From contig NZ_CP157278.1 of NCBI RefSeq assembly GCF_040026395.1, positions 4,836,001 to 4,900,000 on the forward strand: a stretch of DNA of 64,000 nt, in the 5' to 3' direction. Each line of letters opens with the position of its first letter. The first letter of the stretch is position 1. This DNA comes from Pedobacter lusitanus (lineage in GTDB: Bacteria > Bacteroidota > Bacteroidia > Sphingobacteriales > Sphingobacteriaceae). The translations under genes and the position numbers were made by a program. Positions 25,247 to 33,992 of this stretch are shown here, in pieces. Under the pieces are notes generated by a model. The model made no database searches. It was not told the DNA's origin and saw only the letters and a list, made by a program, of their open reading frames with translations.

Positions 25247-26199
25247 TTTTCTCTGCCAATAATTTTTCCGGAGCTGAACTTCCTGTTCAGCTCCATTGTT
25301 TCTCTCTCTGCTGCCAGATCAGGCTTTGTTTTAATCATATTTTCCAATTGTGGCTGCCCGGCATCTACCCAGGCTGAATACCAGAAGGAGCCTATAGCCA
25401 ATACTGAAGCCCTCATTTGCTTTTCTACCATTTTATTCATCGCCTCATGATAACTGCGGGCATATTCAAAAGAGTATTGTTTCATCACCTGTTTATTCCT
25501 TTTGGAGTAGCTGTACTTTCTGTAAGAAGGAAAACGTCTGTTCAGTTCAGCTTCTGTAACTAAGGCACTATCAACCAGCTGATGAGTATGTCTGATAATT
25601 TTCCAGGTTTCCTTTAACGGATCATCAATGTAAAGGGCTCTTCCTACTAAAAAGTTATAGGTTCCGGCAAATAATTCAGGTAAGCGGCTTTCCCAGAAAG
25701 CATGGATGCCATACTGATTACTGAGTTGTCCGTTATGGTTTTCTGTAGTGTGCAGCGGGACATGAGCATCTGCAATATAATGTCCCAGAAATGCAGAATG
25801 GATCAGGATCTTTACAGAATCTTTTAATTTAAAAGCACTGACCAGCTGAAAATAGGTGCGTTGAATCTGCCAGGGCAATATTCCATTTTTATTTAATTGA
25901 CTTATGCCGTATTTTTTTACAGCATCATTCCATTTAGCCGGGATACTGTCAATTTGTGTTTCATATAGCTCCACATCAAGATAATGCCTTGGTGCTTCAG
26001 CTGTATCTGCATAACGTCTTTTATCTGCGTCTGTCGCATGATCTGCCAGGTAATGTATATTGGACTTGTAAAATCTGCTCATCCCGGTAGGCAGCGTAAA
26101 TACAGCGAGCCGGTTAATACGGATATGTGCAAAAAAGCCCCATGAGCCTGTAAGCAATGTAATAGCCGAAAGAATTACGAAAATGAAAGGTCTTTTCAT
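25243..26199 (-). CDS. Zinc-dependent phospholipase C/S1-P1 nuclease-like secreted protein
   Basis: A 318-residue protein with an N-terminal signal sequence ending before the conserved tryptophan (SWGFFAHIRINRLAV). It carries the histidine/aspartate-rich fold seen in zinc-dependent phospholipase C and S1/P1 nucleases: NIHYLADHATDAD, APRHYLDVELYE, LGHYIADAHVPLHTTENHNG, and a HAFWESRLPE motif. The tryptophan at the mature N-terminus would be a zinc ligand. Activity (lipid or nucleic acid) cannot be decided by eye. It follows hscA leftward by 55 bases. Confidence 0.8.
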   Translation of the reverse strand: MKRPFIFVILSAITLLTGSWGFFAHIRINRLAVFTLPTGMSRFYKSNIHYLADHATDADKRRYADTAEAPRHYLDVELYETQIDSIPAKWNDAVKKYGISQLNKNGILPWQIQRTYFQLVSAFKLKDSVKILIHSAFLGHYIADAHVPLHTTENHNGQLSNQYGIHAFWESRLPELFAGTYNFLVGRALYIDDPLKETWKIIRHTHQLVDSALVTEAELNRRFPSYRKYSYSKRNKQVMKQYSFEYARSYHEAMNKMVEKQMRASVLAIGSFWYSAWVDAGQPQLENMIKTKPDLAAERETMELNRKFSSGKIIGREN

Positions 26200-26254
26200 T
26201 TTCGTAAAACTAATTCTAATCCTGAATATTCTGGTAATTAATCTGTCTGAGGGA

Positions 26255-28111
26255 CTAATCGATAGCTTTCCCTTTCATGGCTTTAGAAACAGCCATGTCC
26301 ATTAACCGCTCTGCAAAAGGGCGGGTAAATTCATTCAGTTCATCTGCTTTTTTAAGGATATTGTCTTTGCTTCCTTCATTCAGCGCATCTCTTAAAGCAG
26401 TAATATATACTTTTGTATTTTCTAATTCTTCAGGAGTCAGGACGAAACTGTTTTTCTCTATGAAACGTTCTGCGGTATAAGCCAGCTGTTCTCCTTCGCC
26501 ACGTGCTTCAATCAGCATCCGTTGCGCTACATCGCTTTCTGCATGTGTAATACTGTCAATCAGCATTTTCTCTACGGTATCATCCGTAAGGCCGTAACTT
26601 GGGGTAATATCTATTTCCTGTTTCACACCCGAGCGCAGTTCAACTGCCTGAACGGTTAATATTCCGTCCGCATTCAGAATAAAGTTAATATCTACTTTTG
26701 GCATACCTGCAGGCATAGAAGGGATGCCTTTTAAGTCAAACTCAGCCAGTTTCCTGTTTTCTTTAACCAGGTCACGCTCTCCCTGATAAACAGAAATCTT
26801 CATATTCACCTGGCCATCAATAGAAGTGGTATACTGGCGACCGGCCTTTGTAGGTACTTTAGCATTTCTGGCAATAATTACGTCCATCAGCCCACCCATC
26901 GTTTCAATTCCGAGAGAAAGCGGGGTGACATCCAGCAACAGAATATCTGAACGGTTACCAGCAAGGATGTCTGCCTGTATGGCTGCTCCCAGGGCTACTA
27001 CTTCGTCAGGATTAATCTGATCGTGCGGCTTACGGCCAAAGAATGCCTCTACCTGTGCTTTTACATAAGGGGTACGGGTAGAACCGCCTACCATCACTAC
27101 TTCGTCAATAGCTTCGATAGTTAATTTAGCATCTTTCAGGGCCTGTTTGCAGGAGTTTAAAGTCTCGGTAACTTTGGCTTCGATTAACTGCTCAAATGTA
27201 TGCCTGTCAAGAGTGAACCAGATATCATCTGATTTTTCATTGAACAGATTCTGTGTGCTTAGGGCCTTTTTCGCTTCCTCCGCTTTTAAACGCAGTTTTT
27301 GCATTAAACCTGAATCTGCTGACAGTGTTGTGGTATCTATATTGTTTTTTTCTATCCAGTAATGAACAATTGCACGGTCAAAGTCATCGCCACCAAGAAA
27401 AGTATTTCCATTGGTTGAAAGCACTTCAAATATGCCATTCTGAATAGCAAGGATAGAAACATCAAATGTTCCTCCGCCCAGGTCATATACTGCAATCGTT
27501 TTTTGTTCTGCAGGATCAAGACCTATTCCATAAGCCAGACTTGCTGCTGTAGGTTCGTTAACAATTCTTAAAACATCAAGTCCTGCCAACCGGCCAGCAT
27601 CTCTCGTAGCCTGGCGCTGGCTATCGTTAAAATAAGCAGGAACGGTAATCACAGCACGGTTGACCGGCGTTTTTAAGGCATGTTCAGCCCTTGCTTTCAG
27701 CTCTTTTAAAATCTCTGCTGATAATTCAATCGGGGTATAGAATTTATCACCGGCCTGTATTTTAACCAGTGAATCATTGCCTTCGTCTATCAGTTTATAG
27801 GAGAAAGTATCCTGGTGGCCCGCAATATCTTTATAAGACCTGCCCAGTAAACGTTTAACTGAAAATATAGTATTGGCCGGATCGGTAATCAGAAATTCTC
27901 TGGCTTCATTACCTACCAAGGTATCTCCTGCAGCATTAAAATGGACTATGGAAGGGACTAATAATCCTTTTCCGGTGTCATTAATAACTTTAGGATTTTT
28001 ATCGGGATCTATAAAGGCTACCAGACTGTTGGTCGTTCCTAAATCAATACCTACGATAATCTCTTCTTTTTGTAAAGAACCTGTTGCCAGGTTGATGGAT
28101 ATCTTTGCCAT
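26255..28111 (-). CDS. hscA: Hsp70-type iron-sulfur assembly chaperone HscA
   Basis: A 618-residue Hsp70 protein. The ATPase domain has VGIDLGTTNSLVAFI, AVITVPAYFNDSQRQATRDA, NEPTAASLAYGIGL, YDLGGGTFDVSIL and VVMVGGSTRTPYV; the substrate-binding domain begins with LLLDVTPLSLGIETMGG. The extended N-terminus (MAKISINLATGSLQKEEI), the shorter C-terminus and NEV-type Fe-S partners nearby (fdx-iscX at 43.6 kb) favour HscA over DnaK; dnaJ and grpE are elsewhere in the window, and no dnaK adjoins them. No hscB is adjacent. A 20-bp palindrome covers its start codon. Confidence 0.85.
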   Translation of the reverse strand: MAKISINLATGSLQKEEIIVGIDLGTTNSLVAFIDPDKNPKVINDTGKGLLVPSIVHFNAAGDTLVGNEAREFLITDPANTIFSVKRLLGRSYKDIAGHQDTFSYKLIDEGNDSLVKIQAGDKFYTPIELSAEILKELKARAEHALKTPVNRAVITVPAYFNDSQRQATRDAGRLAGLDVLRIVNEPTAASLAYGIGLDPAEQKTIAVYDLGGGTFDVSILAIQNGIFEVLSTNGNTFLGGDDFDRAIVHYWIEKNNIDTTTLSADSGLMQKLRLKAEEAKKALSTQNLFNEKSDDIWFTLDRHTFEQLIEAKVTETLNSCKQALKDAKLTIEAIDEVVMVGGSTRTPYVKAQVEAFFGRKPHDQINPDEVVALGAAIQADILAGNRSDILLLDVTPLSLGIETMGGLMDVIIARNAKVPTKAGRQYTTSIDGQVNMKISVYQGERDLVKENRKLAEFDLKGIPSMPAGMPKVDINFILNADGILTVQAVELRSGVKQEIDITPSYGLTDDTVEKMLIDSITHAESDVAQRMLIEARGEGEQLAYTAERFIEKNSFVLTPEELENTKVYITALRDALNEGSKDNILKKADELNEFTRPFAERLMDMAVSKAMKGKAID

Positions 28112-28123
28112 AATTATGGCAAA
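28104..28123. promoter_or_regulatory. 20-bp perfect palindrome over the hscA start codon
   Basis: TTTGCCATAATTATGGCAAA is its own reverse complement. It spans the first codons of hscA and reaches into the TAAATTTG -7 box (28127-28120). A repressor bound here would block promoter and start together, so an operator is plausible; part of the symmetry could be chance because the right half encodes Met-Ala-Lys. Confidence 0.45.
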
Positions 28124-28127
28124 TTTA
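28120..28127 (-). promoter_or_regulatory. Predicted -7 box (TAAATTTG) of hscA
   Basis: TAAATTTG on the minus strand ends 8 bases before the hscA ATG, implying a near-leaderless mRNA. Confidence 0.55.
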
Positions 28128-28151
28128 GGAATGTTTTATCCTTTTTTTGTA

Positions 28152-29252
28152 TCAGGGGCGTAATGTTTTGGCCAATTCCTTTTTATGGAGATTAAATACC
28201 CATAAAACAATGTCCTGATAACTATCTGTTCCTTTAGTCTGGTTATTGATTTTAAGAAATTTGTCAAAAGCGGCTCCAAGGTATCCGGACATTTCAGAAT
28301 TATACTTTTTCCAGAATTCCTGTTCCCGGAGGAAATCTGCAAGGGTAGCTGCATTTATTTTTTTATACAGTGCACCATAATCTTCAGGAGATTTAATTCT
28401 GATTTCCAAAAGGACATTCCGCAGGATATTATAATAACCTGAGTACTGAAAATTAAGGTCTGTACTGCCGGTGCTGACCAGATAGCCTACCAGGTTAGCT
28501 TCGTCTTCACGTGCAACGCCCAGTTCATGAGAAATTTCATGACAGGTAATAAAGGGCAAATCTATTGCGGGAATACGCATATTGACATTAGCTTCTCCCG
28601 AAGGGGGAGCATAATAGCCTTCTATACCCATTTTTGTAATCATGAGATCCATAATCACTGCCTTTACTGCGGGAACTCTGTAGGTGAAAAAGGAATTGGT
28701 TCTGGCTAAACGGTCATAGGCAGATTTAGATCCGCTTTCCAGTTCTTTAATATTGAACTCTTTTTGTAAACCTTTCTTCTCTATTTCCTGCTTAATGGTA
28801 TTTACCCGGCTAATGAGAAAATCGCCCAGTAAAACGAGATCTTTTGTGGTGTACTTTTGATTACTTATTCCTAATTGTCTGGAAACAGATGGTCTGGAAT
28901 AGTTTAACCCCCAGAGAAGCTTGAATGCGATATACAGGATCAGTGTAAAACTGGTAATCTGAAGCGGGAAGAGAAATTGCAATTGTTGCTCAGGTGTTCT
29001 GTTCTTTATTTTTCTGATCGCTTTAAATACTGACCAGAGACAGTAAATGATTAACAGCAGATAGAGAAAATCGCCCACCGCAAAAGGAAACGGTGAGCTG
29101 ATCAGACGTTGTGCGACCGAAGTCAGCTGGTAAATCCCGCTGGAATAAACTGCTTCTGTGAGCCCACTGTTCAATCCTAAAAGAAAGATGAGTAAAGCGA
29201 TACAGCTCAGGATTATTAAACGACGGATTTTTGACTTGATCGCAGGGTTCAT
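28152..29252 (-). CDS. DUF3810 membrane protein with a zinc-protease-like HExxH motif
   Basis: A 366-residue protein. Three hydrophobic helices in the first ~115 residues (CIALLIFLLGLNSGL; FAVGDFLYLLLIIYCLW; ITSFTLILYIAFKLLWGLNY) are followed by a large soluble domain with FITCHEISHELGVAREDEANL. HEISH plus the later E in EDEANLVGY is the gluzincin-like pattern, so it may be a membrane-anchored metallopeptidase. The protease role is inferred from the motif only. It is between hscA and pyrC, 8 bases after the pyrC stop, so it probably shares the pyrC transcript. Confidence 0.8.
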   Translation of the reverse strand: MNPAIKSKIRRLIILSCIALLIFLLGLNSGLTEAVYSSGIYQLTSVAQRLISSPFPFAVGDFLYLLLIIYCLWSVFKAIRKIKNRTPEQQLQFLFPLQITSFTLILYIAFKLLWGLNYSRPSVSRQLGISNQKYTTKDLVLLGDFLISRVNTIKQEIEKKGLQKEFNIKELESGSKSAYDRLARTNSFFTYRVPAVKAVIMDLMITKMGIEGYYAPPSGEANVNMRIPAIDLPFITCHEISHELGVAREDEANLVGYLVSTGSTDLNFQYSGYYNILRNVLLEIRIKSPEDYGALYKKINAATLADFLREQEFWKKYNSEMSGYLGAAFDKFLKINNQTKGTDSYQDIVLWVFNLHKKELAKTLRP

Positions 29253-29260
29253 TTGCTATG

Positions 29261-30595
29261 TTATCGGTTGAAAGCTAATCGCTGTCCGGTTTTATTAGTC
29301 ATAAACTTTCCTTTGTGGTAAGCCAGATTTCCTGAAATAAAGGTATGGGTAATATCTGCCTTGAAAGTCTGACCTTCAAAAGGAGACCATCCGCATTTAT
29401 AAAGAATATTAGCTTTGGTAACTTTAACCGGGTCATTCAGGGCTACCAGTACCAGATCCGCCCAGTATCCTTCTCTGATATATCCTCTTCTGTCAATCTG
29501 GAAACAGGTAGCTACGTTATGTGCTGTTTTTTCAACTATTTGTTCCAGTGAGATTTTTCCCTGGTGATACATTTCAAGCAAAGCAGAAAGTGCATGCTGT
29601 ACTAATGGTCCTCCTGCCGGAGCTTTCAGATAAGACTGTGCTTTTTCTTCTGAAGTATGAGGGGCATGATCTGTTGCAATCACATCGATATGGCCATCTA
29701 AAACACCTTTCAGAATGGCATCTCTGTCTGCAGCGGTTTTAACAGCCGGGTTCCATTTAATCAGGTTTCCTTTTTCTGCATAATCCTGATCGCTGAACCA
29801 TAAATGGTGAACACAGGCCTCGGCAGTAATTCTTTTAGCTGCCAGTGGTGTAACAGCGTCGAATAAAGCAATTTCTTTTGCGGTAGAGATATGCAGAATA
29901 TGAAGACGGGTATTGTGTTTTTTTGCAAGGGAAACAGCAAGAGATGAAGATAGATAACATGCTTCGGCATTACGGATCAGCGGATGCATATCTATAGTGA
30001 TGTTTTCTCCGTATTTCTCTTTGAAAGCAGCCATATTAGTCCTGATAGTCAGCTCATCTTCACAGTGAGTAGCTACCAGTATCGGTGCTTCCCTGAAAAT
30101 ATTGTCTAATACCTGTTCGTTATCGACCAGCATATTTCCGGTAGATGAACCCATAAATACTTTGATACCGCACACTTTTGCCGGATCAGTTTTCAGGACT
30201 TCTTCAATATTATCGTTTGAAGCTCCCATGAAAAAGGAATAGTTGGCCAGTGAAAGTTCTGAGGCAATCTTATATTTATCTGCTAATAACTCCTGTGTTA
30301 AAGTATTAGGGACAGTGTTAGGCATTTCCATAAAGGAAGTAATTCCTCCGGCTACGGCAGCCATGCTTTCTGTAAATATGTCTGCTTTATGGGTTAAACC
30401 AGGTTCTCTGAAGTGTACCTGATCATCAATCATTCCGGGTAACAGGTGTAACCCTTCTGCATTGATTTCCTGATCTGCGGACCTGTTTATCTCCGGACTG
30501 ATTTCTTCAATTAATCCGTCTTTGATAAATACGTCCGCAACATATATTTTTCCTTCGTTAACTAAGGTTGCGGCTTTTATAAGGATGGTGTTCAT
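29261..30595 (-). CDS. pyrC: Dihydroorotase
   Basis: Interconverts carbamoyl-aspartate and dihydroorotate in pyrimidine synthesis. The 444-residue protein is an amidohydrolase-fold, class I type dihydroorotase: metal-site segment IDDQVHFREPGLTHK (residues 57-71), GIKVFMGSSTGNM, ATHCEDE, LHILHIST and the catalytic aspartate in DHAPHTSEEK. The usual HxH of the metal site reads Q59-V-H61 here. I start at the ATG at 30595 because the TAGATTTG box at 30608-30601 would otherwise fall within the coding region; a frame 37 codons longer exists but looks non-coding. Confidence 0.92.
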   Translation of the reverse strand: MNTILIKAATLVNEGKIYVADVFIKDGLIEEISPEINRSADQEINAEGLHLLPGMIDDQVHFREPGLTHKADIFTESMAAVAGGITSFMEMPNTVPNTLTQELLADKYKIASELSLANYSFFMGASNDNIEEVLKTDPAKVCGIKVFMGSSTGNMLVDNEQVLDNIFREAPILVATHCEDELTIRTNMAAFKEKYGENITIDMHPLIRNAEACYLSSSLAVSLAKKHNTRLHILHISTAKEIALFDAVTPLAAKRITAEACVHHLWFSDQDYAEKGNLIKWNPAVKTAADRDAILKGVLDGHIDVIATDHAPHTSEEKAQSYLKAPAGGPLVQHALSALLEMYHQGKISLEQIVEKTAHNVATCFQIDRRGYIREGYWADLVLVALNDPVKVTKANILYKCGWSPFEGQTFKADITHTFISGNLAYHKGKFMTNKTGQRLAFNR

Positions 30596-30600
30596 ATTGT

Positions 30601-30608
30601 CAAATCTA
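30601..30608 (-). promoter_or_regulatory. Predicted -7 box (TAGATTTG) of pyrC
   Basis: TAGATTTG on the minus strand lies 5 bases before the pyrC ATG, pointing to a leaderless transcript and supporting the shorter start. Confidence 0.55.
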
Positions 30609-30727
30609 AGGAATTTGATGCAATATTTTTTAACGTGATTGAGATCGGTAATCTGGCAAAACATGGAATATACGATTATTTTTGTACTGGTTCCTGTCAT
30701 AACCAATTTAAACCCAATTAATATGAC

Positions 30728-30735
30728 TAATTTTG
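30728..30735 (+). promoter_or_regulatory. Predicted -7 box (TAATTTTG) of the GIY-YIG gene
   Basis: TAATTTTG fits TAnnTTTG, 3 bases before the ATG at 30739. No clear -33 element is seen. Confidence 0.4.
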
Positions 30736-30738
30736 GAG

Positions 30739-31407
30739 ATGATTATTAAACACGTACTAACCAAAACACAGGAAAGCTTTATTAAGAAACACAAGATCCC
30801 GGCAGAATTGCTGGTTGACGCACAGGGAGAGGGGATGACAGAAGAGCTTAAGCAGCGTATGCAGGAGACAAATACAGTTTTTGCCTACAATACTGTTGGT
30901 TGTATTAAAGATGATAATCATAATTTCAAAACTATCGGAGGTCATTGTCCGCAATGTGAGCCGGGTAAAATCGCACTTTTGCTAAGAGAGTGTGAGGCTG
31001 GTTTCATTTATATTGCCGGATCAAGAAAAGGAACTTTAATCAAAGTTGGTTCTACCACCAATGTCCTTGACAGAATTAAAAGTTTAAATATGCCTAAGAC
31101 AAAGTTCGCCGGTTTTGATGACTGGGTACTTTTATTTGATGCGAAAACTTCCATGCAGGGTAGAAGTGAACGTAAAATTCAACAGAGACTGAGCGAGAAT
31201 AAAGTTCAGTATCAGGTTGAAAAAAGTGGAAAATCAACTGATGGTGGTGAGTTATACAGATGTTCTTATAATAAGGCCAAGGATGCAATTACGGCTCTGG
31301 AAACTGAAGAATCTTTTGAATTTACTCAGGTGCATGAAAAAAGAGATTTAATTCCTGATTATCAATTCAAAAATTTAAAAGCAAGGGTACAGGCTGTGGA
31401 AGCTTAA
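30739..31407 (+). CDS. GIY-YIG nuclease-fold protein
   Basis: A 222-residue cytoplasmic protein whose middle part carries the GIY-YIG/T5orf172 nuclease pattern: GFIYIAGSRKGTLIKVGSTT, then VLDRIKSLN and later YRCSYNKAKDAI. The tyrosine/isoleucine of the first strand, KVG in place of YIG, and the arginine in DRI are visible. A short cysteine cluster (GGHCPQCEPGK) precedes it and may bind zinc. Target unknown; it is not next to a restriction or repair gene. I prefer the ATG at 30739 over the TTG two codons upstream. Confidence 0.75.
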   Translation: MIIKHVLTKTQESFIKKHKIPAELLVDAQGEGMTEELKQRMQETNTVFAYNTVGCIKDDNHNFKTIGGHCPQCEPGKIALLLRECEAGFIYIAGSRKGTLIKVGSTTNVLDRIKSLNMPKTKFAGFDDWVLLFDAKTSMQGRSERKIQQRLSENKVQYQVEKSGKSTDGGELYRCSYNKAKDAITALETEESFEFTQVHEKRDLIPDYQFKNLKARVQAVEA

Positions 31408-31413
31408 TCCTGT

Positions 31414-31722
31414 TTATAGATCTTTAGAGACATCTATTTGTTTGTGCTTAAAATAGACAGTTTTTTGGGGATCGGTTCCTTTAATTATTTTCATTTTTAT
31501 AAATGAGGGGGTGGCAGAAATGAATTTCAATTTTATTTCTGCCATTTGTTCGAATTGATGATAGGCACCTAAAGGGAAATGAAACGGATTTCCATCGACT
31601 TCATCTTGAAATGAGGAGATCAGCATGAGCTTTCTGGAATTTGTATCGGGTTGCTCATAGCCAAAATGACGGTAGGTGAGCAGTGCTTTAGAGAACAAAT
31701 CTTTTAGCGTGCTATCTTTCAA
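31414..31722 (-). CDS. Hypothetical protein (102 aa)
   Basis: A 102-residue soluble protein (TTG start, MKDSTLKDLFSKALLTYRHFG...), rich in Phe and Lys, with no recognisable motif. Ends 6 bases from the convergent GIY-YIG gene. Codon content looks protein-like but there is no recognisable promoter and no ATG near the start, so the first few residues are uncertain. Function unknown. Confidence 0.55.
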   Translation of the reverse strand: MKDSTLKDLFSKALLTYRHFGYEQPDTNSRKLMLISSFQDEVDGNPFHFPLGAYHQFEQMAEIKLKFISATPSFIKMKIIKGTDPQKTVYFKHKQIDVSKDL

Positions 31723-31865
31723 AGAGATAAACGCAGTCTCTTCTTTTATACCTTAACATTAATTTTTTCATAGCAGACAATTAACAAAGGTTTAGATTCC
31801 AGACTATCCCTTATCATAAAAATAACATTTAAACAGAGCTTAATTAGCTTCCTGTTAAAATATAG

Positions 31866-31873
31866 TATATTTG
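31866..31873 (+). promoter_or_regulatory. Predicted -7 box (TATATTTG) of the DEAD-box helicase gene
   Basis: TATATTTG is followed by CAAA and then the ATG at 31878. Only 4 bases separate box and start codon, so transcription should begin at or next to the ATG. Confidence 0.6.
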
Positions 31874-31877
31874 CAAA

Positions 31878-33215
31878 ATGCCAAAAACATTCGAAGAGTT
31901 CAACCTTAACAGACAGATTTTAAATGCTGTCGCTGATGCAGGGTTTACGGTTGCAACTCCAATACAAGAAAAAGCAATCGCACCGGTTCTATCGGGACAG
32001 GATATTTTTGGTATCGCTGAAACGGGAACCGGAAAAACGGCAGCTTATGTGTTGCCTATATTAATGAAGCTTAAATATGCTCAGGGTGATGCTGCACGTG
32101 CTTTAATACTTGCGCCAACACGTGAACTGGCTATGCAGATTGCTGAACATGTTAAGATATTCTCTAAATATACAGATTTACGCTCGGTAGTTATTTTCGG
32201 AGGAATTGGCCCGAAAACACAGATTGAACAGATCAAAGCTGGTGTAGATATTATTATTGCTACTCCTGGCCGTTTCCTTGATATTTATCTGGCCGGACAT
32301 ATTAATACGCAGTATCTGAAATTCCTGGTATTGGATGAAGCGGATAAAATGATGGATATGGGCTTTATCGGTTCTATTCACAGAATTCTTGAAGTTGTTC
32401 CGCGTAAAAGACAAAACCTGCTTTTCTCAGCAACAATGAGTGATCTGGTTCATAAGATTGCAGGTGATTTTCTTAAAAATCCAACCATCATTGAAGTTGG
32501 CCAGCAGGCAACTCCGGCACAAACTGTTACACAGGGATTATATGAGGTTCCCAACTTTAAGACTAAAATCAATCTTTTACAGCATTTGCTGAAGAATGAG
32601 ATAGAATTTAAACGTTTGATTATCTTTTGCAAGACCAAAACTGTAGCAGATAATATATTCAGTTTTATTGAACGCAGATATGGTGCTGAAGAAGTAAGAG
32701 TAATTCATGCGAATAAAGGACAGAATACAAGAATCAATTCAATTAATAGTTTTAAAGAAGGTCATATTCGTGTATTGGTAGCTACAGATGTAGCTTCACG
32801 CGGGATTGACGTGGCTGAAGTAAGTCACGTGATTAATTTTGACGTTCCTATTATTATTGAGGATTATGTTCACCGTATAGGCCGGACCGGAAGAGCTTAT
32901 GCTAAAGGCGACGCACTTACTTTCTGTACTGAAGCTGAAAAATACTATATCAAAAAGATTGAGAAACTGATGCGTCAGGATATTCCTGTCATAGAGTTAC
33001 CCAAGGAAGTTTTTGTAGAGGAAACTCCTTATGAAGAACGTCAGTATATAGCCAGGGAGATAGATAACCAGAAACGGAAAGATGATCCTGATTTTAAAGG
33101 GGCTTTCCATGAGAAAAAACATGCTGCTGCGATTGCTGCGGCTGCCGTTATCGCTGCGAAGAAAAAGATGAATAAAACTCCGGCCTGGAAGAAAAGAAAA
33201 TTCAAAAAAACTTAA
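31878..33215 (+). CDS. DEAD-box RNA helicase
   Basis: A 445-residue helicase with all family motifs in order: Q motif (TFEEFNLN...TPIQEKAI), motif I AETGTGKTAAY, Ia PTRELAMQ, Ib TPGRFLD, II DEAD in VLDEADKMMDMG, III SATM, IV FCKTKT, V ATDVASRGID and VI HRIGRTGR. The tail is rich in Ala and Lys and ends KKRKFKKT, probably RNA-binding. It resembles RhlE/DbpA-type helicases used in ribosome assembly or cold adaptation. Leaderless promoter at 31866. Confidence 0.93.
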   Translation: MPKTFEEFNLNRQILNAVADAGFTVATPIQEKAIAPVLSGQDIFGIAETGTGKTAAYVLPILMKLKYAQGDAARALILAPTRELAMQIAEHVKIFSKYTDLRSVVIFGGIGPKTQIEQIKAGVDIIIATPGRFLDIYLAGHINTQYLKFLVLDEADKMMDMGFIGSIHRILEVVPRKRQNLLFSATMSDLVHKIAGDFLKNPTIIEVGQQATPAQTVTQGLYEVPNFKTKINLLQHLLKNEIEFKRLIIFCKTKTVADNIFSFIERRYGAEEVRVIHANKGQNTRINSINSFKEGHIRVLVATDVASRGIDVAEVSHVINFDVPIIIEDYVHRIGRTGRAYAKGDALTFCTEAEKYYIKKIEKLMRQDIPVIELPKEVFVEETPYEERQYIAREIDNQKRKDDPDFKGAFHEKKHAAAIAAAAVIAAKKKMNKTPAWKKRKFKKT

Positions 33216-33217
33216 TC

Positions 33218-33487
33218 TTGAAATTAACTCCGTTAAATATAGTTACTTCAGGCTGCCTGGTGTTAGCACTGCTAATGTTCTTTGGCCCGGATAAAGAACT
33301 TCCTGTCCAGAAAGGAGTCAATGGGATGCTGATAGGTCTTTGTGTTTTAACTGCAATTATTGCTTTCATTTCAGATCTGATTTTCCGGAAGTTTATACCT
33401 TTGCTCAGCAAATTATGGATAGTGGAGTGTGCTTTGATTGTATTCACAGTAGTATTAATGATAATTCTGAAAGTTACTTTGGGGTAA
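33218..33487 (+). CDS. Small integral membrane protein, unknown function
   Basis: An 89-residue protein with three hydrophobic segments (NIVTSGCLVLALLMFFG; MLIGLCVLTAIIAFISDLIF; LWIVECALIVFTVVLMIILK), starting at a TTG two bases after the helicase stop. The closeness suggests co-transcription with the helicase. No family recognised. Confidence 0.65.
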   Translation: MKLTPLNIVTSGCLVLALLMFFGPDKELPVQKGVNGMLIGLCVLTAIIAFISDLIFRKFIPLLSKLWIVECALIVFTVVLMIILKVTLG

Positions 33488-33566
33488 TCTTTATTACGGG
33501 GAAACAGGAAAGATCCAGTTGAAAAATTGGCGGCAATAAAAAATATAAAAAAACAAATTTATACTG

Positions 33567-33902
33567 ATGAAAACAGCAGAAATTAAAATAACAGTTGAAC
33601 TTGATGATAATAATGTTCCTGAGAACTTAATGTGGGAATCTACGGATGCGGAAACTCAGGAAAAAGTTCCTGTGAAATCTATGATGCTGGCTTTATGGGA
33701 TCATAACTACAAGAATTCAATGCGTATTGATCTGTGGACTAAGGATATGCCTGTGGATGAAATGAAAAGATTCTTTTATGAAACTTTACAGACTATGGGA
33801 GATAGCTTTCTGAAAGCAACCGGTGAGAAACTGATTATTGAAGATCTGAGAGATTACTGTGCACATTTTGCTGATAAAATGGGGATAGATCCAGGGAAGT
33901 AA
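33567..33902 (+). CDS. gldC: Gliding-motility protein GldC
   Basis: A 111-residue cytoplasmic-looking protein. The start MKTAEIKITVELDDNNVPEN, LMWESTDA and the segment SMRIDLWTKDMPVDEMKRFF match GldC as I know it. GldC is part of the gliding/type IX secretion gene set but its action is unclear, and homologues also occur in non-gliding species. It stands alone, closed by an unusually long hairpin at 33911-33992. Confidence 0.85.
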   Translation: MKTAEIKITVELDDNNVPENLMWESTDAETQEKVPVKSMMLALWDHNYKNSMRIDLWTKDMPVDEMKRFFYETLQTMGDSFLKATGEKLIIEDLRDYCAHFADKMGIDPGK

Positions 33903-33910
33903 TTCCTGGA

Positions 33911-33992
33911 TAAAAAGCAGAAAGGTGGTATTTCAGGCCGCGTTCACCCGAAGGGGCGAACAATGCCTGAAATACCACCTTTCTGCTTTTTA
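33911..33992. terminator. Long terminator hairpin after gldC with structured loop
   Basis: 28-bp perfect arms (33911-33938 and 33965-33992) with A5 and T5 ends; the 26-base loop itself can fold (GTTCACCCGAAGGGGCGAAC). Far longer than needed for termination. It lies 8 bases after the gldC stop. Confidence 0.85.
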
